Below are positions 11,501-23,389 of a stretch of DNA of 64,000 nt, in pieces. The position numbers and the translations under genes were made by a program. Positions within the stretch are counted from its first letter, which is position 1. The number at the start of each line of letters is the position of its first letter. The stretch covers positions 3,221-67,220 of the forward strand of contig QLIY01000529.1 in the NCBI GenBank assembly GCA_003260075.1. Reading direction: 5' to 3'. Under the pieces are notes generated by a model. That model did not search any database, was not told the origin of the DNA, and was given only the letters and a program-made list of their open reading frames with translations. The DNA is from Phallusia mammillata. Lineage: Eukaryota > Chordata > Ascidiacea > Phlebobranchia > Ascidiidae.

Positions 11501-13648
11501 TTACTGAATTAGAGGTGAGTATTAAGTTTCTTTATATTTATATATTATACTTACACGATGGATAGTTAAGTTCAAATAGACTATCCACTAGCTTGTTTGC
11601 ACACACCAGACTGTTGTTTATCAAATTCTAGGTAAATGAAAGTAGGTTTTTATTGCAATTATTGGTCCTTTGGACTACTTGATAGACTACTGTTTAAGCC
11701 ACGATAGACACAAAAAGTGGTATTTATTGTCTCTTAACGATAATGATAATGACTATCTAAATTGTTTGCACATGCTTAGATAAATTTGTGAATTTTGGTT
11801 AAAATAATAAAAAAACATACTAAACAAGTTAAAAAGGCTGAAATTCGAAAAGTTGAATCATAGTCTATCTCAGGAATGCCTGACAGTAATAGAAAAACTA
11901 TATTAAACAGGTTAAAATAAACAGAACATTGTGTGTTGCTTTAAAAATCCTAGTTGTTTAGGAAATGGTTTACCCACAAAACTGACATACATACTTCCCT
12001 GTGAAGTCGTTTGAGAAAGTCAGATGACATCAAAGTAAGATCAAGTTGACAGAAATAGCCCACAAATAGTTCCTCACGATGAAGTGGGTTATGATTCACC
12101 CATTGCAGGATACCTGTGAAAGCAGCCTGCTCACAGTTCTAAAACAGTTTTGTCATTAAATAAATAAATGCTGTTACACAAAACACATAAAAAAATACGT
12201 CGCCTCTTTGTTTGAGAACAAATGACAGATCATCAACGTCCAGTAGTAAGAAGTCCTTCATTTTTACTATGGCTGCAAAGTTGTTTTTTAAGACATGTTT
12301 GGTTTTATTTTGCACCTTTTTTAGGTTGTATCGCTGAGCATAAGCCCAAAGTTTTAGGCAATTGTCAGCAGAAATAACTTTTAAAAAATAATCTGCACAT
12401 TTTGACTTGAGAGCTAAAAACAAAAGAAGAGTAACATGTGGTTTCACCTTAAAGTGACAAGAAATTATGGCAAAATAACCAACCATCTATTTGTGTGTAT
12501 TCTGCATCATCCAAAACTTCTGCCACATTATCATCAGTAATATTCATTTTTCCAGAATAAATGAAATCAATAATGTTTGCAAGACGATGATCTGGAATCT
12601 GTTTTATTTCCACTATGCCTTCATATTTCTCTTTCATCTGCATACACAAAGCATCTTAATGTACAAAAATAACTTTGGACTATTCTTCTGCTTTAATTGT
12701 TTTTCAATAACCACTTATGCACCTAAACTTTGCCATAAACAAGGTGTCTGTTATGTTTTTTAATTGTTTTAACTTGCATTTGTATTCAGTTTTTGTTTTT
12801 AAACTTTGTTGAAAAAAATTGGTGATCCCTATTGAGACAATGGACAAAAAACGATTTCTAAAGCAATAAACATGGAACTACTGGGAACTGCTAAAATCTG
12901 CTGGTGAAATAAATCACTTGAAGTTATTCCAATTACCCAAAATCAAAGTAATCCATTTCAAGAATTAAAATTGCAAATGGTTATAGTGATGATTCAAAAA
13001 CTGGTCATGTTGGTTAAAATCATTCTAATCAGTCCTGGTTCAATATCAAGACTCACTTCAACAGTAAACATCTTCTTGAAGAATTTAGAAACAAGCATCA
13101 CCACATTCTTATGAACTTGAAAATGTTTACCCTGTGAGGCAAGTATCAAATCACAGGTGGTATCTTCACTACTTCGGTCTCTAAAGTATGTACAAAAAGG
13201 TTATTACTGGGGCAGTTAACATAAACAAAATTCAAGACTAACAAGAAAGCAAGATAACAACAAAATGCAAGACAAATGCAAGAAGTGTCACAAGACTCAT
13301 GACACTGGTTAATTGTTATTACCCAGCGAAAGAAGGGTGTCTGTATTGTTGTTCGTGGAACAGTGCTGAGAACATATTTTAGGTAGATATAAGCATGTTA
13401 CAATAAAATACTATGAGTATACACTGGCAGACCTAGCTAAATTGTAAGCTCTGAGTTACCTCGTAGATAGCAGTATGTGTGTCAATGCTTAAAAATAAAT
13501 GAGAAACTTAATACAAAAAAGTAATTTAGTTGGACAAAAAAATATATATTGTAATTGTACTACTACAGTCACAGTTACTTTGCACTTACTTATTTAGCAG
13601 ATGTCCCAACCATGCTTGGTGTTTTGTAACATTGACATCATCATCCAT
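8534..13648 (-). CDS. K2: kelch-like gene with a frameshift in kelch blade 2
   Basis: Twelve exons: 13590-13648, 13057-13180, 12484-12637, 12199-12413, 11995-12138, 11555-11627, 11403-11488, 10687-10886, 9629-9769, 9410-9568, 8867-9017, 8534-8642. Domain order matches K1: BTB (HQAWLGHLL, VHKNVVMLVSKFF), BACK (NCLKLWAYAQRY, WVNHNPLHRE), then kelch blades. In exon 8 a run of seven A (T on the plus strand, 10783-10789) puts the frame into TGA just before the conserved CEMLDL block; six A would keep the frame and give 537 aa. All other splice phases match the paralogues. The intron after exon 10 uses a GC donor (GCAAGC). The exon 3 and exon 4 donors are weak (GTTGGT, GTATTT). Either a recent pseudogene or a one-base sequencing error. 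Confidence 0.85.
10005..10597. mobile_element. piggyBac-like MITE with TTAA target sites
   Basis: The element lies in the intron between exons 8 and 9 of K2. It begins CACTTTCAGTGCGG and ends with the inverted copy CCGCACTGAAAGTG. A TTAA sits directly outside each end (10001-10004 and 10598-10601), which is the piggyBac hallmark. There is no transposase ORF. The interior carries several GACGTC/GACGT words and a C10 gap (10420-10429) flanked by partly duplicated interior sequence. The right copy lacks a block present in the left, as expected for two haplotypes differing by a deletion. Confidence 0.65.
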
Positions 13649-16425
13649 ATTGTTTTTAATTAGAAAAAATTAAACATTACTTGGATAGACAGCAGCAACA
13701 TTAGCACCACACAAAATTAGATCTGTCAACTAACATATATCAAGTTTATTTAAACTGAGTGAAAAAACAAACATTTTAACATGTGTATATCATAATTAAA
13801 AAGGAAACATAACATTTAGGGGTGAGCAGTTAAAATACTGAATTCAGAAAAGTTGAATCATAGTCTATCCCCAACCCGATGATCATTATGAACGGGTTAA
13901 TCTCTTAGTGATATCAAGTCAATCACTAGTAAAACAGTAAAAAATAATTTTCCATTGTTGTTTTGTCACAAGTTTTTGAACAATGTTTCTGTACATGTCA
14001 GTCTGTAGAGCATGGGAGCTGTACATGCAAGATTTTTCTTAAAAATTTGTACCCCAAAGTTTTCATAGTGGTCCTGCATGCCCAAGATCTCTTAAGAACA
14101 ACCATATTGAGCAGATTGGTGTGCGTGGATGATTTGTAAGAATTAATCATTAAGATATGTTGATATTTTAAAACCACAAATATTCGACACGCTCTTTGTT
14201 TTGCCACAAGTTGCTTCGTTTTGTTTTTCTCAAAAAATCACTGGTTTGGGTGTATTAATTAAAATTAATTTTGGCCCAAACTTTTTTCTTAGCATTGTAT
14301 TAAAAAGCTAAAATTAAATGCGAATTCTACTTGTAGCAAGGCATTTTTGGTATGCAACGAACTAGAATCACATTGTTTTATATAAAGGTGCGGCCCGTGA
14401 TCTAATCACCGCAATAGTATTTGGCCCCACGTTGAGAAAGGTTGTCCACCCCAGCCCTAAAATATAACGAATTTATAAATCTATTATAATGACACAAAAA
14501 TGTGACTGTTTATAGATCTTGCAATAACTGTACCTCCGGTTTAATAGAAACAGACACAAAAATTATCCCCAAAACAAAAACAACAGTCACAACGTTATAT
14601 CCTTACAGTATGCCAAGTGTTATAAAGGTGCACCAAGCGGACGTAAAAGTGACATGCTTTTTTTGTTTCACCATTTTTCAAGATTACTTCCTTCTTCATG
14701 TAGTACAGGGAAAATCCCCACGGGCGAAAGAAAAGTTTTGCAATAGAAATCATTTTTATAACTTACAGGTTGTTGACGGTAAATTTCGCTTGGTTTCGTT
14801 GTGCGTTGCCAAAGTGCCAAAGTGGTGATTTACCGCTCAATTACGCTGGTTTATGACATCCAGTTGCGGGATTCAGGGATTTTTTTCGTATTTTACATGT
14901 GTGCGCCTTTGCATGTGTACTGACCCTAAGGGTAGACATTCCTGGAACACTTCGTATATCTGACTCCTTGAATAAACAAGCTAATCGCTGAACATACCAA
15001 ACCTATATGACGCCAAACACTAGCCTACAGTTAAGTTCTCAAGACTATATTTCGACAAAGCATGGGACAACGGAGTTACTTGCAGTTTGAGCACACAACA
15101 CAAGAAGACTTGAACTGATTTGAGTTAAAAAATGCTTGGCTAATACAGCGTTCCGGTCACGAAAATAAACATGAGAGTAAAATGTCACTATTATTGCATG
15201 TGATAAAAATGTTTGAATTTGAGTCCAAAGTCCGATACACAGGCAGTTAAATGACAATAAAGATCATTTAATAAATCTGACTCCGGTTTAATGCACACAG
15301 GACTCGAAAATTAAACCAAAAATCAAAACCAAGGCCAACATGTTATATCCTAGCCTCAAAACAAACAAACAAAAGCAACTGGTTACATCCGCACTGGATT
15401 TCGACTGCTTCTGAACCTCAGTTCAAATACAACTGAATGCGCAAATATAGATTAAAACTGTAACGGTTCCACTTTAGCTCTTGTCGAGACGGCCATACAG
15501 TCACCAGATTGCAAAAGAAAAACATTTCATCGGAAATTTAAGGACAAAGCCGTTCAAAGTCTACAATTCATTTAACCTCTAAAGCAAAACAGTAACGACC
15601 ACAAACATATCTTTTTTGACTAACTTAAAATCCTTTGAATGGCAGAGGTTTAAAGCTTGGTCGTAGACAAGCCTTCCCCGACACACTGTATGAACAACAA
15701 AGAAGTTATTATGCTTGGTGATCGTTGAACGACACTCGGGCGTAAAGGTATAATTCAATGGGTTAATGTACGCTAACTGCTGAGAGTATGTTTCTATTTG
15801 TCAAAATAGCCTGATAGCATTGTAATTCAACCTTATTTTACTAACATATGGGACGCCTGTTTATCATTTATTGATTGCCACGTAAAAGCAATACAAGCAA
15901 AATTTAAACCTTTAAAGCTGTACAACATACTTTCCACGTTAAAAGCCAATTGATTTCAAATGCGGTGTCAAGTAACTGTGGTAGTTTTTTGCAAACATCA
16001 ATAGATGCCTAATATTCGGTACGGTTCAATGGGCCTGGCAGACTGTGATTTAAGGGCGCCAATGTTTTTTAGACACCTTGTGATGCCACAAACCACAATG
16101 GGCATGTTTATTGCTATTGTCACAAAACTCACTATTGGAAAGTGCAAAAGCGAAATGAAGACTTACATGTAAAAAATAGTCACAAAATCATTGCAATCTA
16201 AAACAAGGACAAAAAAGAAACAATTCTTGCAGCTGTTGCAAAAACAGCCTAAATCCATACTTTCAATAACAAATACAAGCTTATTTTTGTAAGCTAAGGG
16301 AAATTTTGACACAGTTAACATGTTTTATGGTTTGTTTTTTGCTTGCTGAAGTTTTTACTTGGTTAAAAACAAGTTGTTGATATAAAAGTTACAGTAAGGT
16401 CAAACACAAACATTTAACAAACTGT
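13649..16425. other. Intergenic region between K3 and K2, K2 upstream DNA
   Basis: About 2.8 kb with no exon I can support. It holds blocks resembling DNA upstream of other kelch genes: 14690-14875 resembles both 25140-25240 (upstream of K3) and 45320-45600 (upstream of K5), and 15690-15950 resembles 45600-45860. It also has an internal pair of related blocks at about 14531-14610 and 15281-15360, both beginning CTCCGGTTTAAT. The ORF at 14502-14828 overlaps these non-coding blocks and is not believed. Confidence 0.5.
14690..15950 (-). promoter_or_regulatory. Upstream blocks of K2 shared with other kelch genes
   Basis: Two stretches, 14690-14875 and 15690-15950, align by eye with 45320-45600 and 45600-45860 upstream of K5. 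Shared words include GTTGTTGACGG, CTTGGTTTCGTTGTG, GCTGGTTTATGACAT, GGTGATCGTT and TTTGTCAAAATAGCC. The order is kept, with the two stretches further apart here. They lie roughly 1-2.3 kb upstream of the K2 ATG. Retention in order can mean shared regulation or simply incomplete divergence after segmental duplication; the sequence alone does not decide. Confidence 0.4.
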
Positions 16426-19400
16426 TCAAATTGCAACAGCTGCCGCAGCATAAACTGGGATCTGCATTTTGAATGCAATTGACCAAACATCCGAAGTTTG
16501 ATTGTACACTTCAACTGATTTCAAGTTATTTGTGTCATCCCAGCTGCAATAATTTAAAGAGTTTATGAATTGTAGAATACCATCATAGTTTCTGTGTATA
16601 ATTTACAATTTTTCTGTTCATAATACATGAAAACAGTGGCCATTTTACATTAGTGACTTACTGTAATAATTGACTTCTTGTTATCATTCATACTTAATTG
16701 TGTAATCATACATTAACCTACCCGCCAATAACATATATTTTGTTTCCAACCACACATGCTGATGACTTTGAACGTGCAACACAAAGTGATGCAACTATTT
16801 CCCATTTATTTGTGTTTGGATCATATTTTTCAACTGTATTTACAGATCGATCACCAATAGAACCTCCTGTCAGCAACAATGCGATAAAATAAAAACAATG
16901 CTAGAACAGTAGATAAATCACAAGTTACACATTGATGTAAGTTTGCTCCTACAGTATCAACATTTATTTCAAATACATGTACACTAAACTTTATCATTTG
17001 TTTTTAAATGTAAATGCTATTCACTATTGTTTGTGTAAAAGACTGCAAACATACAAAAAACTAGCTTGAGGACAGACTGAACCCAATGTGATTTAAACTA
17101 AACCATTAAAACTGTGTTGCTAACAAAGGTATTTATGTAATATGTAATCATCTTTATTTTACATGTATCAAAAAAATCCAAATACCTATTGCATATATGT
17201 TTCCTCCCAACAAAACACTTGCCAAATTATCTCTCGCTCGATTGAGAGGTGCAATTTCATTCCATGTATCATTGATTGCATTAAAACATTCACATGAAGA
17301 CAATCGTTGCTTGCCATCCCAACCTCCAATGCAGTAAAGTGAATCTAAAAGGAAAATTAGCTTTAAAAAAATGTAAAGAGACATGTACAGTAAGCTAATC
17401 TTGCTGAAAAAAATACGTAAAAATATATTGAAAAAACATGTAATATTTAATAATAATTTTACAACAAACAAAAATTACAGGTACATCAAATGTAGTTGTT
17501 GTATTGTTTGTTTTTATAAATCTGTATAGTGACTGTTGTTATTGTTTTTTTTAAAATCTACTGGTTTCTACAAATGCTGCTTACCATGGTAAACAGCAGT
17601 CCCATGGGATTCTCTTTCATGCAACATGTCCTTTATTCGAAACCACCTTTTCTTGTGTATGTCATACTTTTCACAAGAACTAGTAGGTCTTTCATTGCAA
17701 CCTCCAGTGACATAGATATATTCTGCAAGAATCATAAATAACCACATGCTATCATAATTCTCATATTAGATTTTGACAGTGGTCAGGATTTTTGTTAGTC
17801 ATTGTCTGAAATCTTCATTTCAGTGAGAAAGTTTGTGTGTGTGTGTGTAGGGGAACGTTAGTTGTCAAATCACTTTGGGGGTAACATTGGCATTTTTAAC
17901 ACAAAAAATGCACTTGTACAATTTTTACTGCTTCCCCAAATTAATTCTCAGCTACATATACAACATTGTATGCTTTTTTCATACTGCTTACTTTGCTGCA
18001 AGTCAAGTTATGATTTTGTGACGGACTATTGTCGCCAAAAAATTATGGGTTTAGCGTTTGGCTGCACATCAACAACTGTCACTTTCACAATTAATTGTAA
18101 ATACTTAGTATGCATAAATGTATTGTGGTAGTGGCCTTTACATTGGTAAAAAAAACAGTAAAAGGATTGTGTTGTGTTTAAAGTTCCCTAAAGTGCATTG
18201 CTGAGTAAAAAAAGATTGAGGACCACTGTGTTTAATATTTTGTGTTTGTGGCACTCTTAAAATCTTTCATAAACAAACTGGACAAACTTCAGATTTTATA
18301 AGCGTCATGGACATTTTCATTTTGGTAAGACGCCTTTGAAAATCTTGACATATGGTTTAAGATTCACTTCTGTCAAAAAAGCGGGCGCAACCTGTATGAT
18401 GTTACAGGAAGTTTGTCATGTTTTTAGAGAACCAACTGATCATCAGTAGCAATTGTTTTGTATTTTATACACGAAACCTCACCTTCCATTACTTCAGAAC
18501 CACAATTCAAGCGTGCTATCCTCATATCTGGTATTGCATTCCATCTACTTTGTTCATTCAGGTTCAGCATTTCACAGCTTTTGTGAGGTTTATCACCAAC
18601 AGTTTTGGCTCCTCCAATGACATAAACTTCACTTCCAACTTTGACTGATGTTGTGTTACACCGCGGTTTTTGAAGCTCCTGTTCATGTAATCAATAATAT
18701 TTTTTTGAATTACATTTGTATTAATGTATTATGATAGATTTGTTTGACAACAAACAAAGCTGCATAACTTTACCAGAAAAAGCAGAAAAAAGTTTAATGC
18801 AGCATTTTTCAAGTGAAAAACTACCACAAAAAGCTAAAACTTTGACTTCTCCTCAGCTTAAACTTATATTTTTGTATGAGGTGTTTGTTTTTAATTACAT
18901 TAAACTGATGCCACTACCTAAATAACTACCATCCAAACCATGAAGGTGTGCACATAAGAACAAATATGACTTTAAATGAATTGTGTATACCAAAAACTTG
19001 AACTGACCTTTAAGTTTTAAAAATACCATAACAGAACTATTTTGCAACGCTCTTGAAATATTGAAACGGTGTACCTGGGCATCAGGACACACAGTTTGAG
19101 AACTAATGTACTAAAGTATCTGTCTAAGAATTCATTTCACTAATTCTTTGTCTATAAAAGCAGTGTTGATAATCCATAGAAGGTGTGACACAGGCCATGT
19201 AACCCTTTGCAAAATGTTTTTTTAGGTTGTAAGTAGATTTATTTATTAGCATTTGCATGATTAGCAGTTTTCTAAAACTGATGCAGAATACAAACTTAAA
19301 TCTTGAAACAAAATAAACAAAGAAAAATCTTGAAACAAAACATACACAAAATACAGAGAATGCAGAATAGGTTTTAACTACACTAACAAAATAATGTCAT

Positions 19401-22400
19401 AAGTGCAATTTAGATAATACCCGGGGTCACAAATTTTTTAAAAAATTGGAACATGTCAAGAGCTAATACGAATAAAAGCCTCGCTCTTAGTGGCAGTTGA
19501 TGCTTTTATAGAAAACCAAGGTTTATAAACTGTTTACAACAATTGAGATCCTACCGGGAGAAGCCTTGCTTGTTTAGTGGTGACATCATAAATAACACAA
19601 TCTCTTTCTGTATCTTCTCCACCAACTAAAATAAATTCTTTGGATTGAATTGCACCTTTGGTAAAAGTACACAAATTACCTCACACTATAACTAACATTT
19701 TACAAAAAAAGTTACCACAATGTTTTTTGTTCATCTTTAGTGCAGCTTGGGCAAGCAGGTTTAAACAAACCACATTGGTTTTCACCAAGTTCTGTGCAGC
19801 AAAAAATGTGTTACAAGTTGATAGCATGGCAATAAAAATCGTAAGTCTAGAGTTGGATTAATTAATTTGATTTAAACATCAACAAAACATTTAATGTGTC
19901 CAAAAAATAAAATTGAATTGCAATACAAACTGACAACCACATGGCGGATTTATTGTGACCATACTGCCTACATATGTGCCAACCTGACAAGAATAAAAAG
20001 ACAAACAAACAACCACAGAAGATGTTGAAGTCTTTGCTATCAACAAAACTAATGTGTAAGAAAACATGCAGAAGTATTTTGCCATCACAGCTGTCACCAT
20101 CACTTCGGCTATTAATTTAATTATAAGGGTTGGGCAATGCTCCACACAAAGACAGGGTGATATTTAATTTACCCTTTGCATATTTTGATACCACTTTGTA
20201 CACCTACAACAGCTACTCGATCATCAAAGTTTATAAATTTATTGTATGTTTCCACTGTAAAAGCAGGTGGAATTTTACACTATCATACCAGTGTGTCTAA
20301 TATGCAATGAAACACTAGCTAACAACAAAAAGTCGAATGTCATAAGACTAAAAACGTTTTGCATTTTATTTTAAATTTTAAAACGGCTTTGTGGCTTCCA
20401 GTGTTTTTTTTACTACGTGAAACTGGTCTGAGTGGCTCTTTCAGTAGTAAAGGTTGGCGACCCCTGACCTAGGCAAACAAGTTCTCATCGAAGTTTAGTG
20501 CAAATATTTTGTCTCACTAAAAACTCTACAATAGGCACAAGTATGTACATAACAATGTCAACATTATTAACTTAACTTGTACATAAAAGTCTACTTTTAC
20601 CTCCTCATAAACTTCATCCAGGAAGTCAACAAACATAACAGTAAGATCAAGTTTGGAGAAAAGCTTCACAAACAAATCCTCACGTTGAAGAGGGTTGTGA
20701 TTTACCCATTGCACAATTCCAGTAAAAACAGCTTCTTCACAGCCCTACATTTAATTAATAAAGTTAGATTACTAAAACAATCTGAGCACTGTCATTTAGT
20801 GTTTTATAGTGTTACAAACATATTTGTTTATGCCAGTAGGTTTACATAACATTAAACAACTTATTTGTTCATGAAAAAATTTGACTTTCTTACATGCTTA
20901 GTAAACCCAAAGTAAAAACATTTTCCTCAGTAAAAGGAGACAAACATTACACATATACTTTGTTTCTGTTGTCAAGAATATAACAGACGTCATCATATTC
21001 AAGATGCTTAAAATCTTCATTTTGTATGACAGCTTCAAAGCTTTGGGCCATCATGTGCTCTGTTTTGTTAAGTAAATCATCCAGGTTGTATCGCTGAGCA
21101 TAAGCTCTGAGTCTCAAGCAGTTTTTAGGAGATACAACATCAAGGAGAAAGGCACTGCATTTTGTTTTGACAACTTAAAAACAACAATTTGACATTTGTT
21201 TTTTCTTTTTAAATTACAAGTAGTGCAAAAAATCAAGCAGTTCAAAAAACCTTTAATTTCAGTGTATTCTGCATCATCCAAAACATCTAACATGTTTTCT
21301 TCTGTTATTTCAATTTCACCAGAATAAATGAATTGAATAATATTTGCAAGTCGCTGATGTGGAATCTTTTGCATTTTAACAATGCCTTCATATTTCTCTT
21401 TCATCTTTAAAAGAGGCATTATTTAACAAAAGGACATAATTTATATTCACCATGTAAATGATTGCTTCATACAGGTGCTTATTGTCAGTTTTAGTTTTTT
21501 TTCTCTCAATCGCAACTAAAGTGTTATTGCACACTCGAATCCATATGGCTACCTTTTATTAATCAAAAAACTATTCCCTGTGAGTAAAAACAGAAAAAAA
21601 ACTAGAAAGGTTTCTATACATATCCACTTATATTTTTATACCCTATTTATCGATTTACTATAGATACCATACCATCTACACACATGATTGTTTTTGCAAG
21701 CAAAAATGAATGGGTACCCACACACATGTTTATGCAATTAGTCATGATACAAAGGTTGTCAAAAATAAACTAGAAGGGTGGCATAACACATATTGCCCTT
21801 GCATATACACTATCCCTATTTAAAAAAAATCTCCTTAGCCTTATGTTATATTGGGTTTCATATCAACCAATGTCTTTTATAACCTTAGTTGTTTCTGCAG
21901 AAACTCATGGTTCCCCACACATGCAAAGTATACTCTACAACAGTGGTTCTCAATCGGGGGTCCGTGACAACCTCTTAATTCCCGCAAAATGTGATTAACA
22001 AATCGCGATTTGAATAAAAATAGCATGAAACTTGTTTAAAAACATTCTTCGTAGGCGACAAACCACAATGCATAATGATATATCTAAACCTCATTGTGAT
22101 GCAACAGACATAAATTGTCAGTGGAAAACAACGTCACATTACACTGTAATGGGTCTTGCTTGTTGGTTCCCGATGTCGCCACCCAGAAAAAGGGTTTACA
22201 ATTTTGGTCCTGGACCGAATGTAGTTGTAACTTTATGCACCATGTTTTGGTTGCTTATTAATAAAAAAGGAAAAAATTACTGAAAACTTCTTCTAAGGGG
22301 TCCACAATTACATTACAACACTGAAAAGGGACCGAGAAGGCAAAAAGGTTGAGAACCACTGCTCTACAAGCTGTCCAAATTCCATTCAATTTGGATGCTG

Positions 22401-23389
22401 TTTAAAAAATTCACCCATTTTAGGGGGCTAGTGCAGCAAATGTTGGGGCTACATGGTGAACACAACAATCTACACCTATTACTGGCATACTCTACAAGCT
22501 TTCCAAATTTCATCCAATTCAGATATTGTTTAAAAAAATGCACTCTTTTTAGGGAGTTGGTGGGGTAAATTACACCCTTGAGTTTATGTGTGTTTCACTT
22601 ATTGATATTCTTGTGCTTGCCTTGAGATACTGAAGATACCGCATAGACAAAATATATTTATTTCAATTCAATAGTATGGATGACTTAGTGATTTAAGTTA
22701 AAGCAATAAGTATAAGGTTCATTACAGTCTTCATCCACCAAGTAATCAGGTGGGAGATTCTGGTTTAAAGTTTAAATATACCACATTGAGCTTTCCAGCG
22801 TACACACATTATGGGCTATAAAGGTAACCACTAGGCCAACCAAGCTAAAATATTAAACAACCATTACCTAAATTTAGCACATAAGGGTTCGTATTTTTGA
22901 ACTAAAGCTAAAAATGAATATTTCTGGGTGAAAGGGGTTTCAAAATTCTTCAGAACATATTACCACCAAAAATATATGTATATATGTCATGTTTACTAGA
23001 AACATGAAAAAATGAGCATTTTAATACCAAACAAAATTTAATCAAAATCAGAACTTTTTTTTGAGTAAATTCTATGAGTCCAACAAAGTTTTTTTTACTC
23101 TGTCAATTACCTCAATAGTGAACATTCTCCCCCCCCCCCGAAATAGTTGGAAACAAGCATCAACACACTTTTGTGAACTTTGAATTGTTTTCCCCCAGAC
23201 TCCAGCACCAAATCACAAGTTGAATCAGCTGCATTTCGGTCACTAAATCAACAACAACAAAAACTTGTGAAAACATAGAGTTTAGGTTGCTTAAAATATT
23301 TGTCATAAATTCACATTAAAAACTTACTTATTGAGTAGTTGGCCCAGCCAAGCTTGGTGCCTCATAACACTATCATCAATGGGTGCCAT
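16426..23389 (-). CDS. K3: kelch-like protein, reading frame broken only by a gap filler
   Basis: Twelve exons: 23328-23389, 23111-23242, 21251-21404, 20959-21173, 20601-20744, 19716-19791, 19555-19655, 18483-18678, 17585-17722, 17186-17344, 16722-16866, 16426-16543. Protein starts MAPIDDSVMRHQAWLGQLL; BTB motifs are VHKSVLMLVSNYF and YSGEIEITEENMLD, BACK has RAYAQRYNLDDLL and QWVNHNPLQRED, followed by six kelch blades (YVIGGAK, YVTGGCNE, YCIGGWDG, YVIGG). Exon 2 is interrupted by 11 G (C on the plus strand, 23129-23139) exactly where K5 has two arginine codons; with three bases there the exon would match its paralogues and the protein would be about 543 aa. K5 is its closest relative, including the proximal 5' flank. 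A conserved GTAAGAG donor at 23490 suggests a 5' UTR intron (23391-23490). Confidence 0.88.
17777..18220. mobile_element. Possible degraded hAT-like element
   Basis: The left end at 17777 reads CAGTGGTCAGGATTTT and the right end near 18220 is GATTGAGGACCACTG, a partial inverted match. The ends match only in the outer eight or so bases and no target duplication is visible. It lies in the intron between exons 8 and 9 of K3 and contains a short (TG)n run near 17834-17848. Confidence 0.3.
21765..22575. repeat. Copy A of the ~1 kb interspersed repeat, split by a hAT element
   Basis: The left part begins near AGAAGGGTGGCATAACACAT, which matches the start of copy D at 61291. It continues through the GTTTCTGCAGAAACTCATGG word shared with copies B and D. 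After the hAT insertion (21941-22361) the repeat resumes with two tandem units containing CTCTACAAGCT, CCAAATTTCATCC and GGGGTAAAT. No protein can be read. It sits in intron 2 of K3. This copy lacks the 3' part seen in copies B-D. Confidence 0.55.
21941..22361. mobile_element. Non-autonomous hAT element, 421 bp, 8-bp target duplication
   Basis: Ends are CAGTGGTTCTCAATC at 21941 and the inverted GGTTGAGAACCACTG ending at 22361. Both sides carry the same octamer CTCTACAA (21933-21940 and 22362-22369), the 8-bp duplication made by hAT transposition. The interior has no transposase. The target lies inside a unit of the interspersed repeat, so this insertion is younger than that repeat copy. Confidence 0.8.
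23129..23139. other. C11 gap filler inside K3 exon 2
   Basis: Eleven C bases break the BTB-domain exon of K3. In K5 the corresponding bases encode Phe-Arg-Arg-Met between SNY and FTIE. Here Phe is followed by eleven G on the coding strand and then AGAATG. The length fits a 10-base placeholder plus a neighbouring base, so the frame break is most likely artificial. Confidence 0.75.

Noticed and set aside
14502-14828. 108-aa plus-strand ORF as a gene
   Set aside because: It overlaps blocks shared with upstream DNA of other kelch genes, where the frame is not kept, and has no recognisable domain.
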